Shown: positions 1 to 7,697 of the stretch, piece after piece
Numbering within the stretch: the stretch's first letter is position 1
Layout of the letters: the number at the start of each line of letters is the position of its first letter
DNA from: Clostridiales bacterium
GTDB lineage: Bacteria > Bacillota > Clostridia > Christensenellales > Aristaeellaceae
NCBI GenBank assembly: GCA_004557805.1
Contig: SFFS01000097.1
Span: 1-9,709, forward strand
Length of the DNA stretch: 9,709 bases
Direction of reading: 5' to 3'
The notes under the pieces: generated by a model
Database searches by the model: none
What the model was told of the DNA's origin: nothing
What the model saw: only the letters and a program-made list of their open reading frames with translations
Position numbers and translations under genes: made by a program

Positions 1-216
1 GCCGAGGGCGCGCGGGAATTTACCGCCATCGCCATTTACACGCCCAGCGAGCAGACCACGCCGTGCGGCGCGTGCCGCCAGTTCCTGCGCGAATTCTGCA
101 AGGATATGAAGGTGATCCTCGTCAGCGGCGAGGACATTCTGGTTACGACGCTCAAGGCGCTGCTCCCGCTCGATTTCGGCCCGGAAAACCTGCTGAGCGA
201 CGAGGTGAACAAATGA
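1..216 (+). CDS. cdd: Cytidine deaminase, C-terminal part (5' end outside the window)
   Basis: This is the last 71 codons of a small zinc-dependent cytidine deaminase, which converts cytidine and deoxycytidine to uridine and deoxyuridine in cytoplasmic pyrimidine salvage. The reading frame is open from base 1 and ends with TGA at 214-216. The fragment shows the family's second zinc motif, TPCGACRQ, with Cys22 and Cys25 of the fragment (bases 64-66 and 73-75) as predicted zinc ligands. It also has the typical end LLPLDFGPENLL. The catalytic HAE/CAE motif with the first zinc ligand would lie upstream and cannot be checked. The stop codon overlaps the era start (ATGA), so the two are probably translationally coupled. 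cdd directly before era is the usual Firmicutes order and supports the call. The family assignment is strong; enzyme activity is inferred from homology. Confidence 0.9.
   Translation, partial: AEGAREFTAIAIYTPSEQTTPCGACRQFLREFCKDMKVILVSGEDILVTTLKALLPLDFGPENLLSDEVNK
202..208 (+). promoter_or_regulatory. Ribosome binding site for era
   Basis: GAGGTGA lies inside the end of cdd, 4 bases before the ATG at 213. It supports 213 as the era start over the in-frame ATG at 63, which lies deep inside cdd. Confidence 0.6.
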
Positions 217-1091
217 GCTTTCATTCCGGATTTATCGCGATTGTAGGCCGTCCGAACGTGGGAAAATCGACGCTGATGAACGCGTTTGTGGGCGAGAAGG
301 TGGCCATTGTTTCGGATAAGCCGCAGACGACGCGCAATCGCATCATGGGCGTTGCAACCGGCGCGGAATGGCAGATGGTTTTTCTCGATACGCCCGGACT
401 GCACACGCCGCGCACGAAGCTTGGCGAGTATATGATGAAATCGGCCAACGACGCGCTCGATGGCATCGACGCGCTGCTGGTAATGATCGACGGCTCCGCC
501 TGCGGCCCGCAGGACCGGCAGATTGTGGAGCGCATGGCGCAGATCAAATCGCCCAAGGCGCTGGTGATCAACAAGGTCGATCTGATGACGCCGCAGACGC
601 TTGCTCCGCTGCTGGCTTCGCTGAACATTGAGGGCTACGACGAGATCATTCCCATCAGCGCACGGCGCGGCGATTCGATGGACAAGCTGAAGGAAACGCT
701 GATCGGATTCCTGCCGGAAGGGCCGAAGTATTTCCCGGACGATATGATTACCGACCAGCCGGAGCGGCTTTTGTGCGCCGAAATTATCCGCGAGAAGGCG
801 CTGCGCAACCTGCGCGACGAAGTGCCGCATGGCATCGGCGTGGAGATGCAGCGTATTGAGAAGCTGTCGGACAACCTGACGGAAATTCATGCGACCATTT
901 ACTGCGAGCGCGAATCGCACAAACGTATTATCATCGGCAAGCAGGGAACGATGCTCGGACGCATCGGCAGCCAGGCGCGCGAGGATATTGAAAAACTGCT
1001 GGGAACGCACGTTTCGCTGAAGCTGTGGGTAAAAATCCGCGAGGATTGGCGGAACCGCAACGACGATCTGAGAACGCTGGGGTACGAATAA
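213..1091 (+). CDS. era: GTPase Era, 30S ribosome assembly factor
   Basis: Era is a GTP-binding protein that binds the 3' end of 16S rRNA and helps 30S subunit maturation. The 292-residue product has the usual length. The N-terminal GTPase domain shows G1 GRPNVGKST (residues 12-20), the threonine-containing G2 region KPQTTRNR (36-43), G3 DTPG (59-62), G4 NKVD (120-123) and G5 SAR (149-151). The C-terminal KH RNA-binding domain shows the GxxG loop IIIGKQG (239-245), followed by the conserved LKLWVKIREDWR region. The chosen ATG has a ribosome binding site, gives the canonical N-terminus just before the P-loop, and overlaps the cdd stop by four bases. The frame stays open upstream to an ATG at 63, but that extension reads through cdd in the wrong frame and matches nothing in the family. 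The stop shares one base with the recO start (TAATG). Nothing is missing or broken. Confidence 0.97.
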   Translation: MSFHSGFIAIVGRPNVGKSTLMNAFVGEKVAIVSDKPQTTRNRIMGVATGAEWQMVFLDTPGLHTPRTKLGEYMMKSANDALDGIDALLVMIDGSACGPQDRQIVERMAQIKSPKALVINKVDLMTPQTLAPLLASLNIEGYDEIIPISARRGDSMDKLKETLIGFLPEGPKYFPDDMITDQPERLLCAEIIREKALRNLRDEVPHGIGVEMQRIEKLSDNLTEIHATIYCERESHKRIIIGKQGTMLGRIGSQAREDIEKLLGTHVSLKLWVKIREDWRNRNDDLRTLGYE

Positions 1092-1825
1092 TGGGGATTG
1101 TTCGGACGGACGGCATCGTGCTGCGACATGTGAATTTCGGCGAAAACGACCGCATTCTGACGATCCTTTCGCCGACGCTGGGCCTTGTGACGGTTTCCGC
1201 GCGCGGATGCCGCAAGGCTACCAGCCGCATGCTGTCCGCGTCCGAGCTTTTTACGGCGGGAGAATATCTGCTCTATGAGAAAGAGGGGCGGTTTACGCTT
1301 TCCAGCTTTTCCCTGCAGGAAAATTTCTACCCGCTGCGGAATGATTTCACACGCCTGTCGCACGGCGCGTACTGGCTTGCGCTGTGCGAGGCGACGGCGC
1401 AGCCGGGCGAGGATTGCGCGCGGCTGTTCAAGATGCTGCTTTTATCGCTGGCGGTGCTGACCTATGGCGAACTGCCGGAGCGGCCGCTGACTGCCGTATT
1501 TTTGATGCAGTTTTCGGCTTTGGCCGGATTCGAACCGTGTCTGGACGTATGCGCGCGATGCGGAAAGCCGCTGGAAGCGCCCATGCGCTATGATGCGGAA
1601 CATGGCGGCGCCTGCTGCGCTAAATGCGCGCCCGCGGGATATGCGCTTGCGCCGCAGGTGCTTTCCTGGCTGCGCGAAGCGCAGCAAAAAGGCGCGTTCG
1701 TGCTTGCGGGGAAGCGCGCGCTTCCTGAGGGCGACGAGGAAACGGCGGAGCGTGCGTTTCGCCTGATGCGCGCGCATGTGGAGCGCCGCGTGGAAAAGGC
1801 CATTGCGGCGGCGAAATTTTTATAG
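1091..1825 (+). CDS. recO: DNA repair protein RecO
   Basis: RecO is the mediator of the RecFOR pathway. It helps load RecA onto SSB-coated single-stranded DNA and anneals complementary strands. The product is 244 residues, normal for the family. The N-terminal OB-fold carries the characteristic start RTDGIVLRHVNFGENDRIL (from residue 5). The C-terminal helical part holds a zinc site, C154-x2-C157 and C176-x2-C179, seen in many Firmicutes RecO proteins. The end, RAHVERRVEKAIAAAKFL, also matches the family. The start at 1091 shares its A with the era stop; a TGGGG at 1078-1082 is a plausible though weak binding site 8 bases before it. An ATG at 1025 in the same frame lies inside era and is rejected. 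The gene contains TTA leucine codons, including the last sense codon, which are rare elsewhere in the window. The neighbour era is the classic partner of recO. Confidence 0.95.
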   Translation: MGIVRTDGIVLRHVNFGENDRILTILSPTLGLVTVSARGCRKATSRMLSASELFTAGEYLLYEKEGRFTLSSFSLQENFYPLRNDFTRLSHGAYWLALCEATAQPGEDCARLFKMLLLSLAVLTYGELPERPLTAVFLMQFSALAGFEPCLDVCARCGKPLEAPMRYDAEHGGACCAKCAPAGYALAPQVLSWLREAQQKGAFVLAGKRALPEGDEETAERAFRLMRAHVERRVEKAIAAAKFL

Positions 1826-1830
1826 GATAC

Positions 1831-1834
1831 GGAG
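1831..1834 (+). promoter_or_regulatory. Ribosome binding site for uvrB
   Basis: GGAG sits 3 bases before the ATG at 1838, inside the 12-base gap after the recO stop. A second purine run, AGGA at 1824-1827, overlaps the recO stop and is at a more usual distance of 10 bases. Either could serve; both support the start at 1838. Confidence 0.5.
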
Positions 1835-1837
1835 ATC

Positions 1838-3877
1838 ATGGAAGAAAAACTCGAAGGGAAATTCGTACTCAAGGCGCCGTTTACGGCGCGCGGCGACCAG
1901 CCGCAGGCCATCGAAGGGCTTGTGCGGGGCGTTAACGAGGGATTGCGCGATCAGATTCTTCTGGGCGTAACCGGGTCAGGGAAAACCTTCACGATGGCCA
2001 GCGTGATCGAGCGGATTCAGAAGCCGACGCTGGTCATTGCGCATAATAAGACGCTTGCGGCGCAGCTGTGCGCCGAGTTTCGCGAGTTTTTCCCGGACAG
2101 CGCGGTGGAGTATTTCGTCAGCTATTACGACTATTACCAGCCGGAAGCGTATATCGCCTCGTCCGATACGTATATCGAAAAGGATGCGTCGATCAACGAT
2201 GAAATCGACCGTCTCCGCCATAGCGCCACCTCGGCGCTGCGCGAGAGGCGGGACGTGATCGTCGTTGCGTCGGTGTCATGCATCTATTCATTGGGCGATC
2301 CGTCCGAATACGAGGGCATGATGATTTCGCTGCGCCCCGGAATGAAGATGAGCCGCGAGGAGCTGCTGCGCAAGCTGGTCGATATTCAGTATGTGCGCAA
2401 CGATTTTGAGTTCGAGCGCGGCAGCTTTCGCGTGCGCGGCGATACGGTGGAAATTATCCCCGCATCGCAGAATGACCGTGCGTTGCGCATCGAGTTTTTT
2501 GACGAGGAGATCGACCGTATTTCGCAGGTGGATACGACGACCGGCCATGCGCTGGCAACGCTGCGCCATGCGGCGGTGTATCCGGCGTCGCACTATGCAA
2601 CCTCGCGCGAGCATATCGATGAGGCGATCGGCAGCATTGAGCGCGACCTGGACGCGCGCTGCGCGGAATTCGAGCAGGAAGGCCGCGTTCTGGAAGCGCA
2701 GCGGCTGCGCCAGCGCACGCAGTACGACATCGAAATGATGCGCGAAATCGGCTATTGTACGGGCATTGAGAATTATTCGCGTTATTTTGACGGGCGAAAG
2801 CCCGGAGACGCGCCGTATACGCTGCTGGATTATTTTCCGAAGGATTTTCTGCTATTCATTGACGAGGCGCATGTGACCGTGCCGCAGATTCGCGCCATGT
2901 TCAACGGCGACCGCGCGCGCAAGGATTCGCTCGTCGATTACGGCTTCCGCCTGCCTTCGGCTTACGACAACCGTCCGCTCAGGTTTCCGGAATTTGAGGA
3001 GCGCGTGCATCAGACCATTTACGTCAGCGCTACGCCTGGGCCCTACGAACTGGAACGCGCGCAGAACACAGTAGAGCAGATTATCCGCCCGACGGGGCTG
3101 CTCGATCCGGCGATCAGCGTCCGGCCCGCCGTAGGGCAGGTGGACGATCTGATCGGCGAAATCAAAAAGACCGTCGCCAAGGGCGAGCGCGTGCTGGTGA
3201 CGACGCTGACCAAGAAAATGGCGGAAAGCCTGACCGACTACATGAAGCAGATGGAAATTCGCGTGCGGTATCTGCATTCGGATATCAAAACGCTTGAACG
3301 AAGTCAGCTTCTGCAGGGGCTGCGCAAGGGCGATTTTGACGTGCTGGTGGGCATTAACCTGCTGCGCGAAGGGCTCGACCTGCCGGAAGTTTCGCTCGTC
3401 GCCATTCTCGATGCGGACAAGGAGGGCTTCCTTCGCTCGGAAACCTCGCTCGTGCAGACGATCGGCCGCGCGGCGCGAAACGCCGAAGGGCGCGTCGTCA
3501 TGTACGCAGACATTCTCACCGAGAGCATGGAGCGCGCCATTCGCGAAACAAACCGCCGCCGCGCTATCCAGCAGGCGTATAACGAGGCCAATGGCATTAC
3601 GCCCGAGACGATCAAAAAGACCGTCCATGCGCTGCTGTCCATCACGGAAGAAGCGGTCGATGGCGAAGGCGACAAGGCGCTGACCGGCGAGGAGCGCGAG
3701 GCGATGATCAAGAGCATCGAAGACAGCATGATGGCCGCCGCGCAGGATCTCGACTTCGAGCGTGCCGCCGCACTGCGCGATCAGCTGTTCGCCCTGCGCG
3801 GAGACGCGCCCATGAAAGCGGCGGATACGCCGCAATTCAAAGGCCGCCGCCATCCAAAGAAAAAGAGGATCAGGTAA
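1838..3877 (+). CDS. uvrB: Excinuclease ABC subunit B (UvrB)
   Basis: UvrB is the damage-verifying helicase-like subunit of bacterial nucleotide excision repair. UvrA loads it at a lesion, and it then recruits UvrC for the two incisions. The 679-residue product is full length. Visible motifs in order: Walker A GVTGSGKT (43-50), the beta-hairpin region YFVSYYDYYQPEAY (92-105) that inserts between the strands, Walker B DEAH (342-345), the INLLREGLDLPEVSL stretch before helicase motif VI, motif VI QTIGRAARN (540-548), and a C-terminal UVR domain at about 622-657 (MIKSIEDSMMAAAQDLDFERA) that contacts UvrC. The tail after it is short and very basic (HPKKKRIR at the end). The gene lies 12 bases after recO and 3 bases before uvrA, so it is very likely co-transcribed with both. 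I found no obvious LexA box upstream. No frameshift or missing key residue is seen. Confidence 0.98.
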   Translation: MEEKLEGKFVLKAPFTARGDQPQAIEGLVRGVNEGLRDQILLGVTGSGKTFTMASVIERIQKPTLVIAHNKTLAAQLCAEFREFFPDSAVEYFVSYYDYYQPEAYIASSDTYIEKDASINDEIDRLRHSATSALRERRDVIVVASVSCIYSLGDPSEYEGMMISLRPGMKMSREELLRKLVDIQYVRNDFEFERGSFRVRGDTVEIIPASQNDRALRIEFFDEEIDRISQVDTTTGHALATLRHAAVYPASHYATSREHIDEAIGSIERDLDARCAEFEQEGRVLEAQRLRQRTQYDIEMMREIGYCTGIENYSRYFDGRKPGDAPYTLLDYFPKDFLLFIDEAHVTVPQIRAMFNGDRARKDSLVDYGFRLPSAYDNRPLRFPEFEERVHQTIYVSATPGPYELERAQNTVEQIIRPTGLLDPAISVRPAVGQVDDLIGEIKKTVAKGERVLVTTLTKKMAESLTDYMKQMEIRVRYLHSDIKTLERSQLLQGLRKGDFDVLVGINLLREGLDLPEVSLVAILDADKEGFLRSETSLVQTIGRAARNAEGRVVMYADILTESMERAIRETNRRRAIQQAYNEANGITPETIKKTVHALLSITEEAVDGEGDKALTGEEREAMIKSIEDSMMAAAQDLDFERAAALRDQLFALRGDAPMKAADTPQFKGRRHPKKKRIR

Positions 3878-3880
3878 AAC

Positions 3881-6709
3881 ATGAAGGATAAACTCATCAT
3901 CAAGGGCGCAAGGCAGCATAACCTCAAGAATATCGATATTGAAATTCCGCGCGACAAGCTAGTGGTGTTCACCGGGCTCTCGGGCAGCGGAAAATCGTCT
4001 CTGGCGTTCGACACGATTTACGCTGAGGGGCAGCGGCGCTATGTGGAATCGCTGTCCTCCTATGCGCGGCAGTTTCTCGGTCAGATGGACAAGCCCGATC
4101 TCGACAGCATCGACGGGCTTTCCCCGGCCATTTCCATCGACCAGAAAACTACCGCGCGCAACCCGCGCTCGACCGTCGGCACGGTAACAGAAATTCACGA
4201 CTACCTGCGCCTGCTCTATGCGCGCGCGGGCGTTCCGCACTGCCCGAAATGCGGGCGCGAAATCCGTCAGCAGACGGTCGATCAGATGGTCGATCAGCTG
4301 CTTGCGCTGCCGGAGCGGACGAGGCTGCAAATTATGGCGCCGATCGTGCGCGCGCGAAAGGGCGAGCATGTGAAGCTGCTTGAAGGGCTGCAAAAGCAGG
4401 GGTATGTGCGCGTGCGCATCGACGGCGAGATGTATCAGACGGACGAGCTGCCCTCGCTTTCCAAGCAGCAGAAGCATTCCATCGAGGTCGTCGTCGACCG
4501 GCTGACGGTGCGCGAGGATGTAAAATCGCGCCTGACCGATTCGCTGGAAACGGCGCTGCGCGAAGGGCATGGGCTTGTGATCGTCGACGCGGCGGAACAG
4601 GGCGAGATGATATTCTCGGCCAATTACGCCTGCCCTGACTGCGGCATCAGCATTGAAGAGATGACGCCCCGCATGTTCTCGTTCAACAGTCCGTTCGGCG
4701 CGTGTCCGACGTGTACGGGCCTTGGTTTTCTGCGTACGATCGACCCGGACGCGGTGATTCCGGATAAGTCGCTTTCGCTCGCGCAGGGCGCGGTTGTGGC
4801 CAGCGGGTGGAATTCGCATAATGATTCGAGCGGAAGCACCGTATATTTCCAGGCGCTGGCGAAGCATTACGGCTTCTCGATCGATACGCCTGTGCGCGAC
4901 CTGCCGAAAAAGGCGCTCGATGTAATCCTGTACGGCACGAACGGGGAGAAGATTGTCGTCGAATATCCCGCGGGAAACCGCATAATGAAGTTCGAATCGC
5001 CGTTCGAGGGGATTATTCCAAATCTGCAGCGCAAATACGCTGAGACGAATTCCGACGCGATGCGCGAAGTATATGAAGCGCAGATGATGGACACGCCCTG
5101 CCCGCACTGCCACGGGAAACGCCTGCGCCCGGAGGTGCTGGCGGTGACGGTCGGCGGGCTGTCGATTGCCGATTTGAGCGATCTGTCGGTGACAAAGCTG
5201 TGCGATTTCCTTGACAGGTTGCAGCTTACGCCGCGTCAGGAGATGATCGCGAAGCAGATTCTGAAGGAAATCCGTTCCAGGCTGAACTTCCTGCGGGACG
5301 TAGGACTGGGCTATCTGACGCTTTCGCGCGCGGCCGCGACGCTTTCCGGCGGCGAAGCGCAGCGCATCCGGCTGGCGACGCAGATCGGTTCGTCGCTGGT
5401 GGGCGTGCTGTATATTCTCGACGAGCCGTCCATCGGCCTGCATCAGCGCGATAACGACCGTTTGCTGCGGACGCTGAAAAACCTGCGCGACCTGGGCAAT
5501 ACGCTGATTGTCGTCGAACACGATGAAGATACGATGCGCGCCGCGGATTTTCTGGTCGATATCGGCCCTGGGGCTGGCGCGAACGGCGGACGGCTCGTGG
5601 CCAGCGGCACGGTCGATGATATTATCGCCTGTCCGGAATCGATCACCGGGCAATACCTGAGCGGAAAGCGGTTCATTCCTGTGCCGAAACAGCGCAAAAC
5701 GCCCACGGGTTTCCTGACTGTGCGCGGAGCGCGCGCTCATAATCTCAAGAACATTGACGTAAAGCTGCCGCTGGGCGTGCTTACCTGCATTACGGGCGTA
5801 ACCGGCAGCGGCAAATCCTCGCTGGTGAACGAGATAGTCTATAAAGCGCTGGCGCGCGATCTCAACCGCGCCCACACGCGCCCCGGAGACTATGACGCAA
5901 TTGAGGGCGAGGAACAGCTCGATAAGATCATCGCCATTGACCAGTCGCCCATCGGACGTTCTCCGCGTTCGAATCCGGCGACCTATACGGGGCTGTTCGA
6001 TCTGATTCGCAAGGTGTTTGCGATGACCCCGGAAGCCAAAACGCGCGGCTATAAGGAAAACCGCTTCAGCTTCAATGTAAAGGGCGGGCGCTGCGAGGCC
6101 TGCTCGGGCGACGGCATTCTCAAGATCGAGATGAACTTCCTGCCCGATATTTACGTGCCCTGCGAAGTCTGCGGCGGAAAGCGGTACAGCCGCGAAACGC
6201 TTGAGGTAACCTACAAGGGCAAGAACATCGCGGACGTGCTGGACATGACGGTCGACGAAGCGCTGGTTTTCTTTGAAAACCATGAAAAGATCGTCCGCAA
6301 GCTGCAGCTTTTGCAGGATGTGGGCCTTGGCTATATTCAGCTGGGGCAGCCGTCTACGACGCTTTCCGGCGGTGAGGCGCAGCGCGTAAAGCTGAGCACC
6401 GAGCTCTCCCGCCGTCCGACGGGACGCACCGTATATGTGCTTGACGAACCTACGACGGGACTTCACGTGGCCGACGTAGACCGGCTGGTGCAGATTCTGC
6501 GCCGTCTGGCTGCCGCGGGCAACACGGTGCTGGTCATCGAGCATAACCTCGATGTAATCAAAACGGCGGACTGGATTGTCGACCTCGGCCCCGACGGCGG
6601 CGACGCGGGCGGGCAGATCGTCGCGGAGGGAACGCCGGAGGAAATCGTTCGGGTGAAGAAGAGCTTCACCGGGCAATACCTCAAGCCCATCCTGGAGCGG
6701 GGCCGCTGA
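3881..6709 (+). CDS. uvrA: Excinuclease ABC subunit A (UvrA)
   Basis: UvrA is the dimeric ABC-type ATPase that first recognises bulky DNA lesions in nucleotide excision repair and hands the DNA to UvrB. The 942-residue length is standard. It has two ABC modules. The first has Walker A GLSGSGKS (32-39), signature LSGGEAQR (488-495) and Walker B with Asp514. The second has Walker A GVTGSGKS (639-646), signature LSGGEAQR (828-835) and Walker B with Asp855. Zinc sites are visible at C251-x2-C254-x20-C275-x2-C278 and around C407/C410. Another, starting at C738/C741 (CEAC) and closing with CEVC about 20 residues later, forms the DNA-contacting module. A further CPKC pair occurs at 121-124. The start follows AGAGGA and CAGG purine runs at the end of uvrB, leaving a 3-base gap. 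The TGA stop shares its last base with the ATG of the next gene. Apart from one CTA near the start, codons TTA, CTA and TCA are absent for about 916 codons. Confidence 0.98.
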   Translation: MKDKLIIKGARQHNLKNIDIEIPRDKLVVFTGLSGSGKSSLAFDTIYAEGQRRYVESLSSYARQFLGQMDKPDLDSIDGLSPAISIDQKTTARNPRSTVGTVTEIHDYLRLLYARAGVPHCPKCGREIRQQTVDQMVDQLLALPERTRLQIMAPIVRARKGEHVKLLEGLQKQGYVRVRIDGEMYQTDELPSLSKQQKHSIEVVVDRLTVREDVKSRLTDSLETALREGHGLVIVDAAEQGEMIFSANYACPDCGISIEEMTPRMFSFNSPFGACPTCTGLGFLRTIDPDAVIPDKSLSLAQGAVVASGWNSHNDSSGSTVYFQALAKHYGFSIDTPVRDLPKKALDVILYGTNGEKIVVEYPAGNRIMKFESPFEGIIPNLQRKYAETNSDAMREVYEAQMMDTPCPHCHGKRLRPEVLAVTVGGLSIADLSDLSVTKLCDFLDRLQLTPRQEMIAKQILKEIRSRLNFLRDVGLGYLTLSRAAATLSGGEAQRIRLATQIGSSLVGVLYILDEPSIGLHQRDNDRLLRTLKNLRDLGNTLIVVEHDEDTMRAADFLVDIGPGAGANGGRLVASGTVDDIIACPESITGQYLSGKRFIPVPKQRKTPTGFLTVRGARAHNLKNIDVKLPLGVLTCITGVTGSGKSSLVNEIVYKALARDLNRAHTRPGDYDAIEGEEQLDKIIAIDQSPIGRSPRSNPATYTGLFDLIRKVFAMTPEAKTRGYKENRFSFNVKGGRCEACSGDGILKIEMNFLPDIYVPCEVCGGKRYSRETLEVTYKGKNIADVLDMTVDEALVFFENHEKIVRKLQLLQDVGLGYIQLGQPSTTLSGGEAQRVKLSTELSRRPTGRTVYVLDEPTTGLHVADVDRLVQILRRLAAAGNTVLVIEHNLDVIKTADWIVDLGPDGGDAGGQIVAEGTPEEIVRVKKSFTGQYLKPILERGR

Positions 6710-7644
6710 TGCGCCTGTGCGCAGAAGAAGCGCTGCGCCTGGCGTGCGCGGCCGGTTTCGAAGCGGCCGCGCTTTTGCCTGTGCAGGTGTTGGACTACCG
6801 GCCCAATGCGGAAGCGGAGCGCCAGCGCATTACGGGCGATCCGCGCGCGCTTTTGCCGCAGGCGAAGAGCGTGCTGGTGCTGGCCGCGCCGTTCGTGTGG
6901 TTTTCTCAATGGCCGGAGAATAGCGCAGAGGTTTCTGCGTTCTATTTCGCATCGAATCGGACGTACCGGGCGATGCGGGGGCTGGCGGATGATCTTCGCG
7001 CGCAGGGCGCGCTTGTAGACGACAGCCAGCGCATCCCTGCCAAGCGATTCGCCGCGCTCTCCGGGTTCGGCGCGCAGGGGAGGAATTCGCTGCTCAGCAC
7101 GGCTGCATGGGGAACGTGCGTGACGCTGCACACGCTGATCACCGATTTGGAACCGCAGGCGGAACCGATAACGCCGCCGACTGTTGACGAAGCGTGCGGC
7201 AGCTGCCGCCGCTGCGTGGAGGCGTGCCCTGGGAGCGCGTTGAACGGCCATGGCGGGCTTGATCCGGAAAGGTGCGTCCGGGCATGGCAGTTTTCGGGGC
7301 GAATTATGCCTGAAGCGCTGCGCGCGGCAAATGGAACGCGGCTTCTCGGCTGCGAAATCTGTCAGCGCGTTTGCCCGAAAAACGCGCGCCTGCCGCAGAC
7401 GCCGCCGGAAGCGGAGCCGTTTGAGATAGAGCGGCTTTTGCGGTTCGATAAGGCTGCGCGCGCACGGATCGGGGCGTGTATCGGCACAAATGAAGCACGT
7501 CCCGCGCGCGTGCTGGCGCAGGCGGCGATTGCGGCGGGAAACGGCGGAGACCGCGCGCTGCGGCCGCTGCTTGTAGCGCTTTGCGCGCATGAAAACCCGA
7601 TCGTATCCGCACATGCGCGATGGGCTGTGAAAAAGCTCGATTGA
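6709..7644 (+). CDS. queG: QueG-like double [4Fe-4S] protein, probable epoxyqueuosine reductase (short, divergent form)
   Basis: QueG reduces epoxyqueuosine to queuosine at the wobble position of tRNA(Asp, Asn, His, Tyr), using cobalamin and two [4Fe-4S] clusters. This 311-residue protein has the same order of parts. A QueG-type N-terminal domain includes SVLVLAAPFVWF (54-65). Then comes a bacterial-ferredoxin-like cluster motif, C163-x2-C166-x2-C169-x3-CP, followed by C189 and by GCEICQRVCPKNAR with C215, C218 and C222. A C-terminal HEAT-like repeat resembles the QueG tail (AAIAAGNGGDRALRPLL). All eight cluster cysteines are kept. It is shorter than well-studied QueG (about 370-390 residues). 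The usual D-x-G-P...ER and GWIGKxT motifs of the active domain are changed to VDDSQRIPAKRF and GAQGRNSLL; Asp104 or Asp105 may replace the catalytic aspartate. It overlaps uvrA by one base. The family is clear, but the exact substrate is less certain; it could be a QueG paralogue of other function. Confidence 0.75.
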   Translation: MRLCAEEALRLACAAGFEAAALLPVQVLDYRPNAEAERQRITGDPRALLPQAKSVLVLAAPFVWFSQWPENSAEVSAFYFASNRTYRAMRGLADDLRAQGALVDDSQRIPAKRFAALSGFGAQGRNSLLSTAAWGTCVTLHTLITDLEPQAEPITPPTVDEACGSCRRCVEACPGSALNGHGGLDPERCVRAWQFSGRIMPEALRAANGTRLLGCEICQRVCPKNARLPQTPPEAEPFEIERLLRFDKAARARIGACIGTNEARPARVLAQAAIAAGNGGDRALRPLLVALCAHENPIVSAHARWAVKKLD

Positions 7645-7673
7645 TTGACGTTTGAAGCCCAAAATGCTATAAT
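7645..7673 (+). promoter_or_regulatory. Sigma-70/SigA-type promoter for lysA, with extended -10
   Basis: A -35 box TTGACG (7645-7650, five of six consensus bases) and a perfect -10 box TATAAT (7668-7673) are separated by exactly 17 bases. A TG one base before the -10 (7665-7666) makes it an extended -10. The expected start of transcription is about 7679-7681, giving a leader of about 30 bases. That is too short for a lysine riboswitch or a long attenuator. The stretch is clearly more AT-rich than the genes on both sides. The -35 begins immediately after the queG stop codon. A short inverted repeat TTTG-N5-CAAA (7651-7663) lies in the spacer but is too small to call an operator. Confidence 0.85.
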
Positions 7674-7697
7674 TTCTCATTAAAACCGATACAGGAC

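Noticed and set aside
63..212. Upstream extension of era to an ATG at 63
   Set aside because: The extra 50 residues read through cdd in another frame and lack family similarity; ATG 213 has a ribosome binding site and gives the canonical Era start.
36..1010. A 324-codon open frame on the - strand opposite cdd and era
   Set aside because: Antisense register of era, with no domain or binding site supporting it.
1025..1090. Upstream extension of recO to an ATG at 1025
   Set aside because: The extra 22 residues lie inside the conserved Era KH domain coding region; ATG 1091 gives the normal RecO N-terminus.
2852..3919. A 355-codon open frame on the - strand opposite uvrB
   Set aside because: Antisense register of uvrB; it ends exactly at a CTA codon of uvrB and has no recognisable product.
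3959..6676. A 905-codon open frame on the - strand opposite uvrA
   Set aside because: It is in exact antisense register with a fully conserved uvrA, is rich in Arg and His, shows no known domain, and is explained by missing TTA/CTA/TCA codons in uvrA.
7651..7663. Inverted repeat TTTG-N5-CAAA in the lysA promoter spacer
   Set aside because: Only four base pairs, expected by chance in an AT-rich spacer; not enough to call an operator.
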